Counted from the first letter of the stretch, positions 17,861-26,769 are shown. The stretch is 64,000 bases of DNA from Clavibacter michiganensis subsp. tessellarius (GCF_021922985.1 NZ_CP040788.1:2728001-2792000), one strand, 5' to 3'. The notes: generated by a model from the letters alone, not told the origin. Translations and numbers: made by a program.

Positions 17861-17880
17861 TCCGGGCGGCCCGCCGCGCT
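17844..17880. terminator. Hairpin spanning the SDR stop codon
   Basis: Perfect 11-bp inverted repeat AGCGCGGCGGG / CCCGCCGCGCT. The left arm is coding sequence and the 15-nt loop contains the TGA stop of the SDR gene; the right arm is 9 bp from the end of the convergent DUF3885-like gene. Probably a bidirectional terminator. Confidence 0.65.
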
Positions 17881-17888
17881 CACCGCGT

Positions 17889-18833
17889 TCAGTCCTCGGG
17901 GTCGTCGTCGGCGACGTCGTCCCCGAGCGCCTCCGCGCGCGCCATCCGCTTCCGCCAGCGGGCGTTCCAGATCGCGAGCCGACGGTCGGTCTTCGCCTTC
18001 TTCCGCAGGTCGCCCCGCGTCGCCGGGCGCATCCAGTCGTGGCCCACGACCCAGGAGTCCGGCGGGAGCCAGCGGTGGTAGGCGTCCGCGAGGGCCCGTT
18101 CGATGTCCGGGTCGAGCATCGCGACGTCGATCCCGCCGTCGTAGCAGTAGACGGTCCAGGTCATGTCCTCGGCGACGAGCAGGTACCGGCCCTCATCGCG
18201 GTGCGCCACGTCGCAGAGGTCATCCAGCGAGGGACGACCGCTCCGGATGCGGAACTCGTCCGTGCACTCCTCCGCCGCCTCCGGATCCGTCACGCCCGGC
18301 TGCGTGAAGGACGCCCACGGCAGGAAGCCGGGAAGCGACGTCCTCGTCTCGTCCGCGTTCCATCGCCACAGCTCCACGACCATCGTGCCCCGGACCCCGG
18401 AGAGGGCCTCGACGGCGGTGACGATGCTCCGATGCCGCCGACGCGCCGAGCGTCGGTCCCGCGCCTGGCGGGCCTCCTGGCTGCTCCACGGCAGGGTGTG
18501 GAACCGCATGCCGGGCATGCCCCACCCGAAGAACCGCGGATGCGGCTCGGGCCACCGCTCCTGCCACAGCGCGAGCAGCCGCGCCGCGTCCAGGTGGGCG
18601 TCCGGGGCGTCGGACACCCGCGGCGCGGGGGCGACGAAGGCGGCCTCGGCCGGTTCGACCGAGGGTCCTGCCGGGGCCGGGGCCGGGGTCGCGGCGTCGG
18701 CGTCGGATGCGGATCCGGATGCGGGAGCTGGGGTGTCGGGTTCGGCGTCGGGCACCCCGGAGGATCGCACGACCCGCCACGCCCGCGTGCGGATCCACCC
18801 CAGCTCGCGCCGACGCCCGCGGTCCCGCCGCAT
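17889..18833 (-). CDS. DUF3885-like hypothetical protein
   Basis: 314 residues. The first 75 are a basic start followed by a low-complexity Asp/Ala/Pro linker. The rest is soluble and Trp-rich: WQERWPEPHPRFFGWGMPGM near 87-106, DMTWTVYCYDGGIDVAM near 223, and a basic C-terminus (RGDLRKKAKTDRR). The YDGGIDV...DAYHRWL segment resembles the C-terminus of DUF3885 proteins as I remember them. ATG 18833 was chosen because the frame upstream is a shadow. Function unknown. It is divergent from glpT, with 81 bp between starts. Confidence 0.65.
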   Translation of the reverse strand: MRRDRGRRRELGWIRTRAWRVVRSSGVPDAEPDTPAPASGSASDADAATPAPAPAGPSVEPAEAAFVAPAPRVSDAPDAHLDAARLLALWQERWPEPHPRFFGWGMPGMRFHTLPWSSQEARQARDRRSARRRHRSIVTAVEALSGVRGTMVVELWRWNADETRTSLPGFLPWASFTQPGVTDPEAAEECTDEFRIRSGRPSLDDLCDVAHRDEGRYLLVAEDMTWTVYCYDGGIDVAMLDPDIERALADAYHRWLPPDSWVVGHDWMRPATRGDLRKKAKTDRRLAIWNARWRKRMARAEALGDDVADDDPED

Positions 18834-18880
18834 GCGCCCAAGACCTAGACGATCGTCTTGCGAAGGCGTTGAGTGGTCTC

Positions 18881-18900
18881 TCGTCGCAACGATGCGACGA
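18881..18900 (+). promoter_or_regulatory. Inverted repeat in the glpT leader
   Basis: Perfect 8-bp inverted repeat TCGTCGCA-ACGA-TGCGACGA, directly upstream of the glpT ribosome-binding site (AGGAGG at 18903-18908). It could be an operator or a leader hairpin that affects translation. The half-site CGTCGCA recurs in a 14-bp palindrome at 32231. Confidence 0.5.
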
Positions 18901-18914
18901 CCAGGAGGCAGACC

Positions 18915-20333
18915 ATGACCACCGACCAGCGCACCCGACCCGACGGCGCAGCCGTCCGACGCGGGCTCCTCTCCTTCATGGCGGCCCCGCCGCCCGCGCC
19001 CCGGCTCGACGACGCGACCGTCGCCCGGCGCTACCCGCGCCTCCGCCTGCAAGTCTTCCTCGGCATCTTCATCGGCTACGCGGCCTACTACCTGATCCGC
19101 AACAACGTGCCGCTGGTGGCCACGATCCTCCGCGACGAGAACGGCTTCAGCGCGCTCGGCCTCGGGATCCTCACCAACGGCGTGCTGCTCGCCTACGGCT
19201 TCAGCAAGTTCCTCAGCGCGATCGTCAGCGACCGCAGCAGCGCGCGCTGGTTCCTGCCCATCGGCCTGCTGCTGTCCGCGCTCGCCAACCTGGTGGTCGC
19301 GTTCGTGCCGGCGGTCGGGGCGTCGGTGGCGCTGTTCGCGGTGGTCATGATCGTCAACGGCTTCTTCCAGGGGATGGGCTGGCCGCCGTCCGGTCGCACC
19401 CTCGTGCACTGGTTCTCGACCTCGGAGCGCGGCGGGAAGACCGCCATCTGGAACGTCGCCCACAACGTCGGCGGCGCCGGCGCGGGCGGCCTCGCGGGCC
19501 TCGCCATCGCGACCTTCGGCACCTGGCAGAGCGCGTTCTGGTTCCCGGCGATCGTCTGCATCGTGATCGCGCTGGTCGCCTTCGTCCTCCTCCGCGACAC
19601 CCCGGAGTCCGAGGGCCTGCCGCCCATCGAGGAGCACCGCCACGATCCCGCGCCCGTCGAGACCGACGCCGCGGACGAGGGCGCGTCGACCTGGTCGACC
19701 ATCCGCCGCTACGTCATCGGCAACCGCACGATGGTGAACCTCGCGCTCGCCAACGTCTTCGTCTACACGCTCCGCTACGGCGTGCTCGTGTGGGCGCCCA
19801 TCTACCTCGCGGACGTGCGCGGCGCGAGCCTCGGCGAGGGCATCGCCGGGTTCTCGCTGTTCGAGCTCGCGGGAATCCCCGGCACGCTGCTATGCGGGTA
19901 CATCAGCGACCGGGTGTTCCGCGGACGGCGCTCGCCGACCGGGATCCTCTTCATGGCGGCGGTCGGCGTCGCCGTCGCGATCTACTGGCTGTCGCCCGCG
20001 GACGGCCCGCTCTGGGTGTCGCTCGCGGCGCTGGTGCTCATCGGCGGCCTGATCTACGGACCGGTCATGCTCATCGGCCTGCAGGCGCTCGACCTCAGCC
20101 CCCGCAAGGTCGCGGGCACCGCGGCCGGCTTCACGGGACTGTTCGGCTACGTGCTCGGCGCGACCCTCGCCTCGACGGGCATCGGCGCCTCGGTGCACGC
20201 GTTCGGCTGGGACGTGACCTTCGTGCTGATCCTCGTGTGCGTCGCGCTCGCGATCCTGCTGCTCGCGATCGTGGGCAAGGACGAGTCGGCGCTGCGGCGT
20301 CGTCGCGCGGAGCGGATCGACGCCGGCCGCTGA
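18915..20333 (+). CDS. glpT: Glycerol-3-phosphate transporter (OPA family)
   Basis: Organophosphate:phosphate antiporter in the cytoplasmic membrane; 472 aa with 12 helices. Very GlpT-like stretches are FLGIFIGYAAYYLIRNN (substrate Arg), GMGWPPSGRTLVHWFS, WNVAHNVGG, YTLRYGVLVWAP (second substrate Arg) and GTAAGFTGLFGY. It takes up glycerol-3-phosphate in exchange for phosphate; related UhpT-type sugar-phosphate carriers are the alternative. ATG 18915 has AGGAGG with a 6-nt spacer; an in-frame ATG 14 codons earlier lacks support. Its stop lies in a 14-bp inverted repeat that also contains the stop of the convergent small gene. Confidence 0.9.
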   Translation: MTTDQRTRPDGAAVRRGLLSFMAAPPPAPRLDDATVARRYPRLRLQVFLGIFIGYAAYYLIRNNVPLVATILRDENGFSALGLGILTNGVLLAYGFSKFLSAIVSDRSSARWFLPIGLLLSALANLVVAFVPAVGASVALFAVVMIVNGFFQGMGWPPSGRTLVHWFSTSERGGKTAIWNVAHNVGGAGAGGLAGLAIATFGTWQSAFWFPAIVCIVIALVAFVLLRDTPESEGLPPIEEHRHDPAPVETDAADEGASTWSTIRRYVIGNRTMVNLALANVFVYTLRYGVLVWAPIYLADVRGASLGEGIAGFSLFELAGIPGTLLCGYISDRVFRGRRSPTGILFMAAVGVAVAIYWLSPADGPLWVSLAALVLIGGLIYGPVMLIGLQALDLSPRKVAGTAAGFTGLFGYVLGATLASTGIGASVHAFGWDVTFVLILVCVALAILLLAIVGKDESALRRRRAERIDAGR

Positions 20334-20366
20334 CCCCGGGCGGTGCGGCGGGCCGGGGTCAGCGGC
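20326..20366. terminator. Bidirectional hairpin containing both stop codons
   Basis: Perfect 14-bp inverted repeat GCCGCTGACCCCGG / CCGGGGTCAGCGGC with a 13-nt loop. The left arm contains the TGA of glpT and the right arm contains the TGA of the convergent 49-aa gene, in mirror image. Confidence 0.8.
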
Positions 20367-20508
20367 TCCGGTCCCCGTCACCGTCCACGCCCCGGTCACC
20401 GTCCACGCCCCGGTCCCCGTCGACGCCGCCGCGTCGCCGGAGCGGCAGCACGCCGACGCCCAGGATCACCAGGATGACCGCGCCCATGATCCAGGCGCTG
20501 GCATCCAT
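20359..20508 (-). CDS. 49-aa single-helix membrane peptide coupled to the response regulator
   Basis: Short gene below usual ORF cut-offs. Residues 1-22 form one hydrophobic helix (SAWIMGAVILVILGVGVLPL), then RRR, then three near-identical hexapeptides (RGVDGD type). ATG overlaps the response-regulator stop by one base (TGATG), so translation is probably coupled. The stop is embedded in the bidirectional hairpin. Reading-frame coupling, topology (positive-inside) and the terminator support a real gene. Function unknown; a small membrane partner of the two-component system is possible. Confidence 0.7.
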   Translation of the reverse strand: MDASAWIMGAVILVILGVGVLPLRRRGGVDGDRGVDGDRGVDGDGDRSR

Positions 20509-21257
20509 CAGCTCGCGCCCGGCACGACGATGCCGCGCTCGTACGCGAAGACCACGGCCTGCACGCGGTCGCGCACGCCGAGCTTCAGCAGCAGGCGCGA
20601 GACGTGCGTCTTCACGGTGGCCTCGCCGAGGTAGAGGCGCTCGGCGATCTCCGCGTTGGCGAGGCCCTCCGCGAGGAGACGGAGCACCTCGAGCTCGCGG
20701 TCGGTGAGGGTCTGCACGCGCGGGTCGGCGGGGATCGCGGGCGCGGCGGCGGGGACGGGCTCCTCGTCGGCCGGCCCGGATCCGCGGCCGAAGCGCTCGA
20801 TGACCCGGCGCGTGACGTCGGGCGAGAGCAGCGCGTCCCCGCGTGCGATCACGTGCACGGCCTCCACGAGCGACTCCGGCGACGCGCTCTTCAGCACGAA
20901 CCCGCTCGCGCCCGCTTCGAGCGCGGTGAAGAGGTAGTCCTCGCGGTCGAACGTGGTGAGCATGAGGACGCCCGCGCGGATCGCCGGGTCGGCGACGATG
21001 CGGCGCGTGGCCTCGAGGCCGTCGACGCGCGGCATCTGCACGTCCATGCAGATCACGTCGGGCGCGAGCGCGGCGGCGAGGCGCACGCCCTCCTCGCCGT
21101 CGGCGGCCTCGCCGACCACCTCGATGCCGTCCTCGCTCTCGAGGATCACGCGGATGCCGGCGCGCACGAGCGCCTGGTCGTCGACGAGGAGGACACGGAC
21201 GGCGGCCGGCGCGGCGGTGGCGATGGCGGGGGCGGGGTCGGTCGGATCGGCGCTCAT
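20508..21257 (-). CDS. Response regulator, NarL/LuxR family
   Basis: 249 residues. Receiver domain 20-140 with the phospho-acceptor Asp in VICMDVQMP, acidic pair LLVDDQ, switch Thr in LMLTTFDRED and Lys in FVLKSAS. A Pro/Ala linker leads to a LuxR helix-turn-helix (LTDRELEVLRLLAEGLANAE ... TVKTHVSRLLLKL). It should act as a dimeric transcription factor phosphorylated by the kinase encoded just upstream, whose stop overlaps its ATG by 4 bp. Targets are unknown; the divergent DHA2 exporter is a reasonable candidate. Confidence 0.92.
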   Translation of the reverse strand: MSADPTDPAPAIATAAPAAVRVLLVDDQALVRAGIRVILESEDGIEVVGEAADGEEGVRLAAALAPDVICMDVQMPRVDGLEATRRIVADPAIRAGVLMLTTFDREDYLFTALEAGASGFVLKSASPESLVEAVHVIARGDALLSPDVTRRVIERFGRGSGPADEEPVPAAAPAIPADPRVQTLTDRELEVLRLLAEGLANAEIAERLYLGEATVKTHVSRLLLKLGVRDRVQAVVFAYERGIVVPGAS

Positions 21258-22840
21258 GCGCGGGTCTCCTCGGGGACGGAGGCGGGCTCGGGGACGGATG
21301 CGGGTTCAGCGGCAGCGGGTCCAGGGGTGGAGGAAGGCGCCGGGACGGCGGCGCGCTCCGTCCCGGACGCGGGCTCCGGGACGGACATGGGCTCCGGGAC
21401 GGACATGGGCTCCGGGACGGACACGGGCTCCGGGACGGACGCGGGCTCCGGGACGGACACGGCCAGGGGCACGGGCATCGGCACGGGCGGCACGACGGCG
21501 GACGGGGTCGTCGGCAGCGACGCCCGCACGAGGTAGCCGCCGCGGGCCTTCGGGCCGATCTCGATGGATCCGCCCACCGCCGCCACGCGCTCGCGCATGC
21601 CGCGCTGGCCGAGGCCGCCGGGGCCGTTGCGCACCGGCCCGGCGGCCGCGGAGGCGGCGGCTCCCGCGGGTCCGCCGTCGCTCGCCTCCACCTCGACGCG
21701 GTCGTGGAGGTACCGCACGCGGAGGTCGACGCGGGCGCCCGTGCCGGCGTGCTTCCGCGCGTTGGTGAGCGACTCCTGCGCGACCCGGTAGACGATGAGG
21801 TCGACGGTGGGCGTGAGCGGGCGCGGCGTGCCGATGACGTCGTACGTCACCCGGAGCCCGGCGCCGCACGCCTCCGCCACGAGCTCGGGCAGCTGGTCGA
21901 CGCCGCGGGTGGACGCCGTGCGGGTCGGGTCGCCGTCGGCGCCGTCGGCGGATGCCGTGCCGTCCTCCTCCTGGCGGAGCGCGACGAGCATCCGGTGCAG
22001 CTCCTCGATGGCGCTGCGCGCGTTGTCCTCCACGATGCCGAGCGAGGTCGCGGCCTTCTCGGCGTCGCGCGCGAGGACCCGGCGCGCGGCGCCCGCGTGC
22101 ACGCCCATCACCGAGACGTGGTGCGCGACGACGTCGTGCAGCTCCCGCGCGATGCGCACCCGCTCGATCGTGACCGCCTGCTCCGCCACCCGCTCGCGCT
22201 CGGTCGCCAGCTCGGCCGTGCGCGTCTCGAGCGCGCAGCGGTCGCGGGCCGAAGCCCACGCACGGTCGCCGAAGTACCAGGCGCCGCCGAAGTAGAGGAG
22301 GTTCGTGACGATGGAGACGAGGCCGGCGGCGACGGGGGCGGGGATCCACGCGTCGGCGGGCGCGTTCTCGAACGTCGACCCCGCGAGCGAGTAGAACCCC
22401 GAGGCCTGCAGCAGCGAGCTGAAGAGCCACGCGAACATGCCGACGACGATGACGCCGCGCACGATGTTCGCCCGCAGACGGTTCCGCCCCCACGCGCCGA
22501 GGGAGTACATGGCGATGAACATGGCGATGTTCGAGAACAGCACCTCGGGCACGAACTGGTACGCGCCGACGACGAAGGTGGCGCCGAGCACGAGGGTCAC
22601 GGCCTCGGGCTGCAGGCGCCGGAGCGCCAGAGGAGCGGTCATCAGCAGGATCCACGCGGCGATGACCCACATCGGCGGCCGGGTCGGGTACATGCCGAGC
22701 GCGTAGTAGAGAGTGCAGCTCCCCGTCGTGAGCACCAGCATCACGAGCGCGAGCAGCAGGTCGAACCGCAGGCCGGCGCGGTCGGGCCGCGGGCGCACCC
22801 AGAACCGGTCGACGCTGTCGGGGGCGGATGCGGCGCTCAT
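21254..22840 (-). CDS. Sensor histidine kinase, HisKA_3 type, with Pro-rich repeat tail
   Basis: 528 residues. Five to six helices (about 25-190), a coiled coil, the phospho-acceptor H-box RELHDVVAHHVSVMGVHAG near 235 and an HATPase_c domain (VAQESLTNARKHAG, GLGQRGMRERVAAVGG) ending near 455. The last 75 residues are an unusual low-complexity tail of SVPEPx hexapeptides. The kinase has no large extracytoplasmic domain, as in LiaS/DesK-like membrane-stress sensors. TAGCGT sits exactly 6 nt before ATG. It is divergent from the DHA2 exporter gene. Confidence 0.9.
   Translation of the reverse strand: MSAASAPDSVDRFWVRPRPDRAGLRFDLLLALVMLVLTTGSCTLYYALGMYPTRPPMWVIAAWILLMTAPLALRRLQPEAVTLVLGATFVVGAYQFVPEVLFSNIAMFIAMYSLGAWGRNRLRANIVRGVIVVGMFAWLFSSLLQASGFYSLAGSTFENAPADAWIPAPVAAGLVSIVTNLLYFGGAWYFGDRAWASARDRCALETRTAELATERERVAEQAVTIERVRIARELHDVVAHHVSVMGVHAGAARRVLARDAEKAATSLGIVEDNARSAIEELHRMLVALRQEEDGTASADGADGDPTRTASTRGVDQLPELVAEACGAGLRVTYDVIGTPRPLTPTVDLIVYRVAQESLTNARKHAGTGARVDLRVRYLHDRVEVEASDGGPAGAAASAAAGPVRNGPGGLGQRGMRERVAAVGGSIEIGPKARGGYLVRASLPTTPSAVVPPVPMPVPLAVSVPEPASVPEPVSVPEPMSVPEPMSVPEPASGTERAAVPAPSSTPGPAAAEPASVPEPASVPEETRA
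21371..21460 (-). repeat. Five 18-bp tandem repeats in the kinase C-terminus
   Basis: Five copies of an 18-bp unit beginning GGGCTCCGGGACGGAC, differing only in the last two to three bases. They encode SVPEP(M/V/A) hexapeptides. Near-identity at DNA level indicates recent expansion and likely length variation. Confidence 0.9.
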
Positions 22841-23169
22841 CCGGCCACGCTATCGACGCGGGCGCGCGCGCCGCATCCGCCGGATGACGGAAAGCCGCCG
22901 AGGACGGCTGTCGATGACGCCCGCCGGTGACGGCCGCCTGTGGCCGGACATCGAGATAGGCCGCAACGGTCAACCGGTGACAGACTGGCGGGACGGGCGC
23001 ATCCGCCCGGCCGCCTCTCCCGCACCGTCGCGGATCCTCCTCCGTGCGCCGCCCGCTCGCACGCGAGGCGCCCGACCTCCCGTCCCGCGCCCGCGTCGCC
23101 CGCTGCCGTGCGCGCTGACCGGATCCGCTCGCACCACCGCCGACGCCCGCGCCGGCACGAAAGGACCCC
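22841..23169. other. Divergent intergenic region, kinase / DHA2 exporter
   Basis: 329 bp without a supported gene. It contains the leaderless TAGCGT for the kinase (22847-22852), an imperfect GTCA-N5-TGAC element followed by CAGACT near 22970-22990, and an AAGGA ribosome-binding site just before the exporter start. Confidence 0.5.
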
Positions 23170-24765
23170 ATGTCCGACACCACCGCATCCGCCCGCCCGG
23201 CGGCAGGGAACACCGGCCCGTCCGGAGCGCCCGGCTCCGGCCGCTCCGCCGCCCCCGTCGTCTCCCGCCGCGCCTGGCAGGCGCTCATCGTGCTGCTCGC
23301 CGGCATGTTCATCGCGCTGCTCGACACGACCATCGTGAACGTGGCGCTGCCGACCATCCGCACGAGCCTCGACGCCTCCGAGTCGACGCTGAGCTGGATC
23401 ATCTCCGGCTACGCGCTCGCGTTCGGCCTCGCGCTGATCCCCGCGGGCCGCCTCGGCGACCGCTACGGGCACAAGTGGGTGTTCGTGACCGGCATCGCGC
23501 TCTTCACGCTCGCCAGCCTCGCGTGCGGTGTGGCTCAGGACGACCTCCAGCTCGTGATCGCGCGCGTGGTGCAGGGGCTCGCCGGCGGCCTGTTCGTGCC
23601 CGCGGTGACCGCCTTCATCCAGCTGCTGTTCCCGCCGCAGGCGCGCGGCAAGGCGTTCGCCATCATGGGCGCCGTCATCGGCGTCTCGTCCGCGCTCGGC
23701 CCGATCGTGGGCGGCCTCATCATCCAGGCCGCTGGGGAGGAGTCGGGCTGGCGCCTGGTCTTCTTCGTCAACCTGCCCGTCGGCCTCGCCACCGTGATCG
23801 CCGCGATCTTCCTGCTCCCGAGCCGCCGGGTGGCCGAGGAGGTCGCGGGCGACGTGCGCGCGCAGTCCGGCCAGCAGGCCGGTCGCGGAGCCGGCGCCCC
23901 GGCGCAGGCGAAGCCCGCCGCGTCGGGCGTGGACCTCGTCGGCATCCTGCTCGTGAGCGCCGGCCTCGTGGCCCTGCTCGTGCCGCTCATCGACGGCCAG
24001 GACCAGGGCTGGCCGCTCTGGACGTACCTCTCCCTCGCCGGCGGCGTCGTGCTCCTCGCGCTCTTCGGCGCGTGGGAGGTCCTGCAGACGAAGCGCTCGA
24101 AGGGCGTCCTCGTCCCGCCGCACCTGTTCACGCACCCCGCCTTCACGGGCGGCGTCATCCTCGCGATGGTCTACTTCGCGGCCTTCACGAGCATCTTCTT
24201 CACCATCTCGATCCTGTGGCAGTCGGGCCTCGGCAACTCCGCTCTCGAGTCCGGCCTCGTCTCGATCCCGTTCGCCATCGGCAGCATCGTCGGCTCCTCG
24301 CAGAGCAACCGGCTCACGAACCGCCTCGGCCGCACTGTGCTCGTGATCGGCACCGCCCTCGTGAGCGTCGGCCTGATCTGGCTCTGGCTCGTGCTGCTGA
24401 ACACGGCCGCGGCCGACCTGAACAGCTGGATGCTCCTCGTCCCGCTGCTGCTCGCGGGCATCGGCAACGGCCTCTTCATCGCCCCGAACGCGCAGTTCAT
24501 CGTCGCGACGGTCGACCCCGCCGAGGCGGGCGCGGCCTCCGGCGTGATCGGCACCGTGCAGCGCGTCGGCTCGGCGGTCGGCATCGCGGTGATCGGCAGC
24601 GTGCTCTTCGCGGGCGTGGCCGGCGCCGGGATCCGCGGGCCGCAGATGGTGCCGCAGGCGTTCACCGACGCGTCCGCGTCGGCCATGGGCGTCAGCGCGA
24701 TCTTCGCGGTCGTCGCCTTCGCGCTCGTGTTCGCCCTGCCGCGGAGGGTGTCGCGCGGGCACTGA
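23170..24765 (+). CDS. DHA2-family MFS drug exporter (EmrB/QacA type)
   Basis: Proton-coupled multidrug efflux protein; 531 aa with about 14 helices. The DHA2 motif LLDTTIVNVALPTI is near residue 55, motif A GRLGDRYGHKWVF near 97, and motif C-like GVSSALGPIVGG near 175. A low-complexity cytoplasmic loop (about 235-255) is followed by the second helix set. AAAGGA with a 6-nt spacer precedes the ATG. It is divergent from the two-component system, which may regulate it. The actual substrate cannot be read from sequence. Confidence 0.9.
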   Translation: MSDTTASARPAAGNTGPSGAPGSGRSAAPVVSRRAWQALIVLLAGMFIALLDTTIVNVALPTIRTSLDASESTLSWIISGYALAFGLALIPAGRLGDRYGHKWVFVTGIALFTLASLACGVAQDDLQLVIARVVQGLAGGLFVPAVTAFIQLLFPPQARGKAFAIMGAVIGVSSALGPIVGGLIIQAAGEESGWRLVFFVNLPVGLATVIAAIFLLPSRRVAEEVAGDVRAQSGQQAGRGAGAPAQAKPAASGVDLVGILLVSAGLVALLVPLIDGQDQGWPLWTYLSLAGGVVLLALFGAWEVLQTKRSKGVLVPPHLFTHPAFTGGVILAMVYFAAFTSIFFTISILWQSGLGNSALESGLVSIPFAIGSIVGSSQSNRLTNRLGRTVLVIGTALVSVGLIWLWLVLLNTAAADLNSWMLLVPLLLAGIGNGLFIAPNAQFIVATVDPAEAGAASGVIGTVQRVGSAVGIAVIGSVLFAGVAGAGIRGPQMVPQAFTDASASAMGVSAIFAVVAFALVFALPRRVSRGH

Positions 24766-24787
24766 CCCGCGGCGCTCCGCCCCTGCC

Positions 24788-24823
24788 CTCTCGCCGATCC
24801 GGATCCGTCCGGGTCGGCGAGAG
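24788..24823. terminator. Hairpin after the DHA2 gene
   Basis: Perfect 10-bp inverted repeat CTCTCGCCGA / TCGGCGAGAG with a 16-nt loop, followed by CCGTTTC. It lies between the convergent exporter and hydrolase genes. Confidence 0.75.
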
Positions 24824-24851
24824 CCGTTTCCGCGGGTGCGTTCCTCTTCTC

Positions 24852-25703
24852 CTAGGCGGCGCGGCGGATCCGCCCCCGCAGCCGACCGAGCGCGTCCTCC
24901 GCGCCGCGGAGCACGGAGATGTGGCCGTCGCCCGGGCGGACCACGAGCTCCGCGCCCGGCACCCGGTCGGCGAGCCACCGCGCGTGGGCGACCGGCGCGA
25001 TCCGGTCGGCGGCGCCGTGCAGCAGGATCGCCGGCGCGGTCACGGCCGCGAGGTCGACGCCCCAGGCGGCGACGAGCGCGAGGTCGTCGTCGACCATGCC
25101 GCCGGGTCCCGCGTCCAGGCCGTGCGAGGCGACCCCGTTCAACCACGCCCAGTCGGTCTCGAGCGCGCGGAGGTCGCCGTCGGTGAACATCGCCGGGTCG
25201 AACTCGGATGCGGCGAGCTCCGCCTCGAGCGCCTCCGCTCCGGACAGCGCGGCTCGCAGCTCGCGCTCGCCGCCCGCGTGCATCCCGTCGAACCAGTCGA
25301 GGCCCTCCGCCTCCACGGGCGCGAGGGCCGCGCCGCACAGGGCGCCGAGCACGCGGTCGCCGAGCGATGCTGCCGCGGCCAGCGCGACGACGGCGCCGCT
25401 CGAGTGCCCGAGCACGGCGAAGCGCCCGACGCCGAGCGCGTCCGCGACGGCCAGGTCGTCGGCCGCGGTGGTCGCGACGGTGCGGCCCGGGTGCCGCGTG
25501 GATCCGCCGTACCCCGGCCGGTCGAAGGAGATCCAGCGGATGCCGCGGCCTGCGGCGGACTCGACGAGCGGCGCGGGCGGCGGACCGACGTTCGGCGTGC
25601 CGTGGTGGTACACGACGACGAGGTCGGCGTCCTCGCCGGATCCCGTGTCGTAGCAGTGCAGCGTGCGGCCGTCGGGGAGCCGCAGGTCGGTCTCGGTGAG
25701 CAT
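24852..25703 (-). CDS. Alpha/beta-fold hydrolase
   Basis: 283 residues. The oxyanion region HHGTPNVG, the Ser nucleophile in LGHSSGAVVALA near residue 101, and the C-terminal His in RPGDGHISVL near 263 make a complete hydrolase triad with an Asp in LLHGAADRIAP. Soluble and cytosolic. Family members hydrolyse esters, amides or haloalkanes; the substrate is unknown. ATG 25703 has TACGCT at 6 nt (leaderless). Confidence 0.85.
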   Translation of the reverse strand: MLTETDLRLPDGRTLHCYDTGSGEDADLVVVYHHGTPNVGPPPAPLVESAAGRGIRWISFDRPGYGGSTRHPGRTVATTAADDLAVADALGVGRFAVLGHSSGAVVALAAAASLGDRVLGALCGAALAPVEAEGLDWFDGMHAGGERELRAALSGAEALEAELAASEFDPAMFTDGDLRALETDWAWLNGVASHGLDAGPGGMVDDDLALVAAWGVDLAAVTAPAILLHGAADRIAPVAHARWLADRVPGAELVVRPGDGHISVLRGAEDALGRLRGRIRRAA

Positions 25704-25853
25704 GGGGCGAGCGTAGGCGCGCGGTCGGCGGGCGACCAGGCCCGGTCGTCCGCCGGCTCGCGGGGGTCGGACGGCTCGCGGTGACGCGGGTGGGCTCGCG
25801 GTGGCCGGGCGGCCCGCCCGGTCGTCCGCCGCGCGCGGTGACAGGATCGGGAG

Positions 25854-26717
25854 ATGGAGCCCGACGAGCGCCCGGACCCGCACGGCCGGAGCCGACGGGC
25901 CGAGCGCGCCGAGCTGGCGGACCTGCGGCGCCGGGCGTACGGGCCGGGCAGCGACGCGGATCCGGCCGACCTCGACCGGCTGCGCGAGCTCGAGGGGCGT
26001 GCCGGGGACGCGGCCGTCGCGCGCCCCGCGGAGGCGGCGACGCCCGCATCCGATCGCGGGGCCGACGCCGGCGCCGCCGAGCGGGAGCGCACCGCCGCCG
26101 ACGCCGGGCGGCGAGGAGGTGCCGACGCGGCTGCCGACCCGGATGCGGACGACGACCTCGCCGAGGGCGCCGCCGTGGACGATGCCGACCTCCCCGACCG
26201 CGACGCCCCGGCCCCGCACCGCCCGCGCGCCTCCCGCCGCCTCGCGATCCTCTGGGCCGCCTCCGTCGTCGCGGCCGTCGCCCTCACCGCGGTCGTCGTC
26301 GCGACGCTGACGGCTCCGGCCGGGCGCGAGGTCGCCGTGGTGCGCTTCGACCCCGACCAGGAGCTGCCCGTCTACATGCGCGACTACTTCGGCGGCGCGG
26401 AGACGGGATCCGCCCGCTTCCACGGCCTCACGCTCGTGCGGCTCGAGGGCGACCGCTCCGCCTACCCGCAGGTCCGTGGCGAGTGCCTCTCGGTGCAGCC
26501 GTCGCGCGCCGCGTTCGGCTCGACGGAGGGCGGCGGATGCGCGGCGGGCGCGTTCGGCGCGTCCGTGCGGTTCCTGGTGAACGTCGGCGCGCCCGAGGAG
26601 CTGCGCGACGAGTACCCGGTGGGCACCGCCCTGCTCTTCGACCTGCGCGGCGACGCCGTGCACGTGCGCGCCGACGACTCGGCCCGGCTCCCGTCGCCGT
26701 CGCCCACGCCGCGCTAG
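25854..26717 (+). CDS. Hypothetical membrane-anchored protein
   Basis: 287 residues. The first 125 are strongly charged and low-complexity (Arg/Ala/Asp-rich, partly coiled coil). One helix spans about 127-152 (LAILWAASVVAAVALTAVVV), and an extracytoplasmic domain of about 130 residues follows with two Cys that could pair (RGECLSV, GGGCAAG). CAGGAT is 6 nt before ATG. No family recognised. It is divergent from the hydrolase and convergent with the crtI-like gene. Confidence 0.7.
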   Translation: MEPDERPDPHGRSRRAERAELADLRRRAYGPGSDADPADLDRLRELEGRAGDAAVARPAEAATPASDRGADAGAAERERTAADAGRRGGADAAADPDADDDLAEGAAVDDADLPDRDAPAPHRPRASRRLAILWAASVVAAVALTAVVVATLTAPAGREVAVVRFDPDQELPVYMRDYFGGAETGSARFHGLTLVRLEGDRSAYPQVRGECLSVQPSRAAFGSTEGGGCAAGAFGASVRFLVNVGAPEELRDEYPVGTALLFDLRGDAVHVRADDSARLPSPSPTPR

Positions 26718-26769
26718 GCGTCCGCAGTCACCGCGATCACCGCGGGCCGGGCAACGCCGAGCCCCCGGA

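Noticed and set aside
21371..21460. CRISPR-like array
   Set aside because: Units are contiguous 18-bp coding repeats without spacers.
22837..26049. 1070-codon minus-strand frame through the DHA2 gene
   Set aside because: Shadow frame of a strongly supported transporter; the hydrolase gene at 24852 in another frame is the real minus-strand gene.
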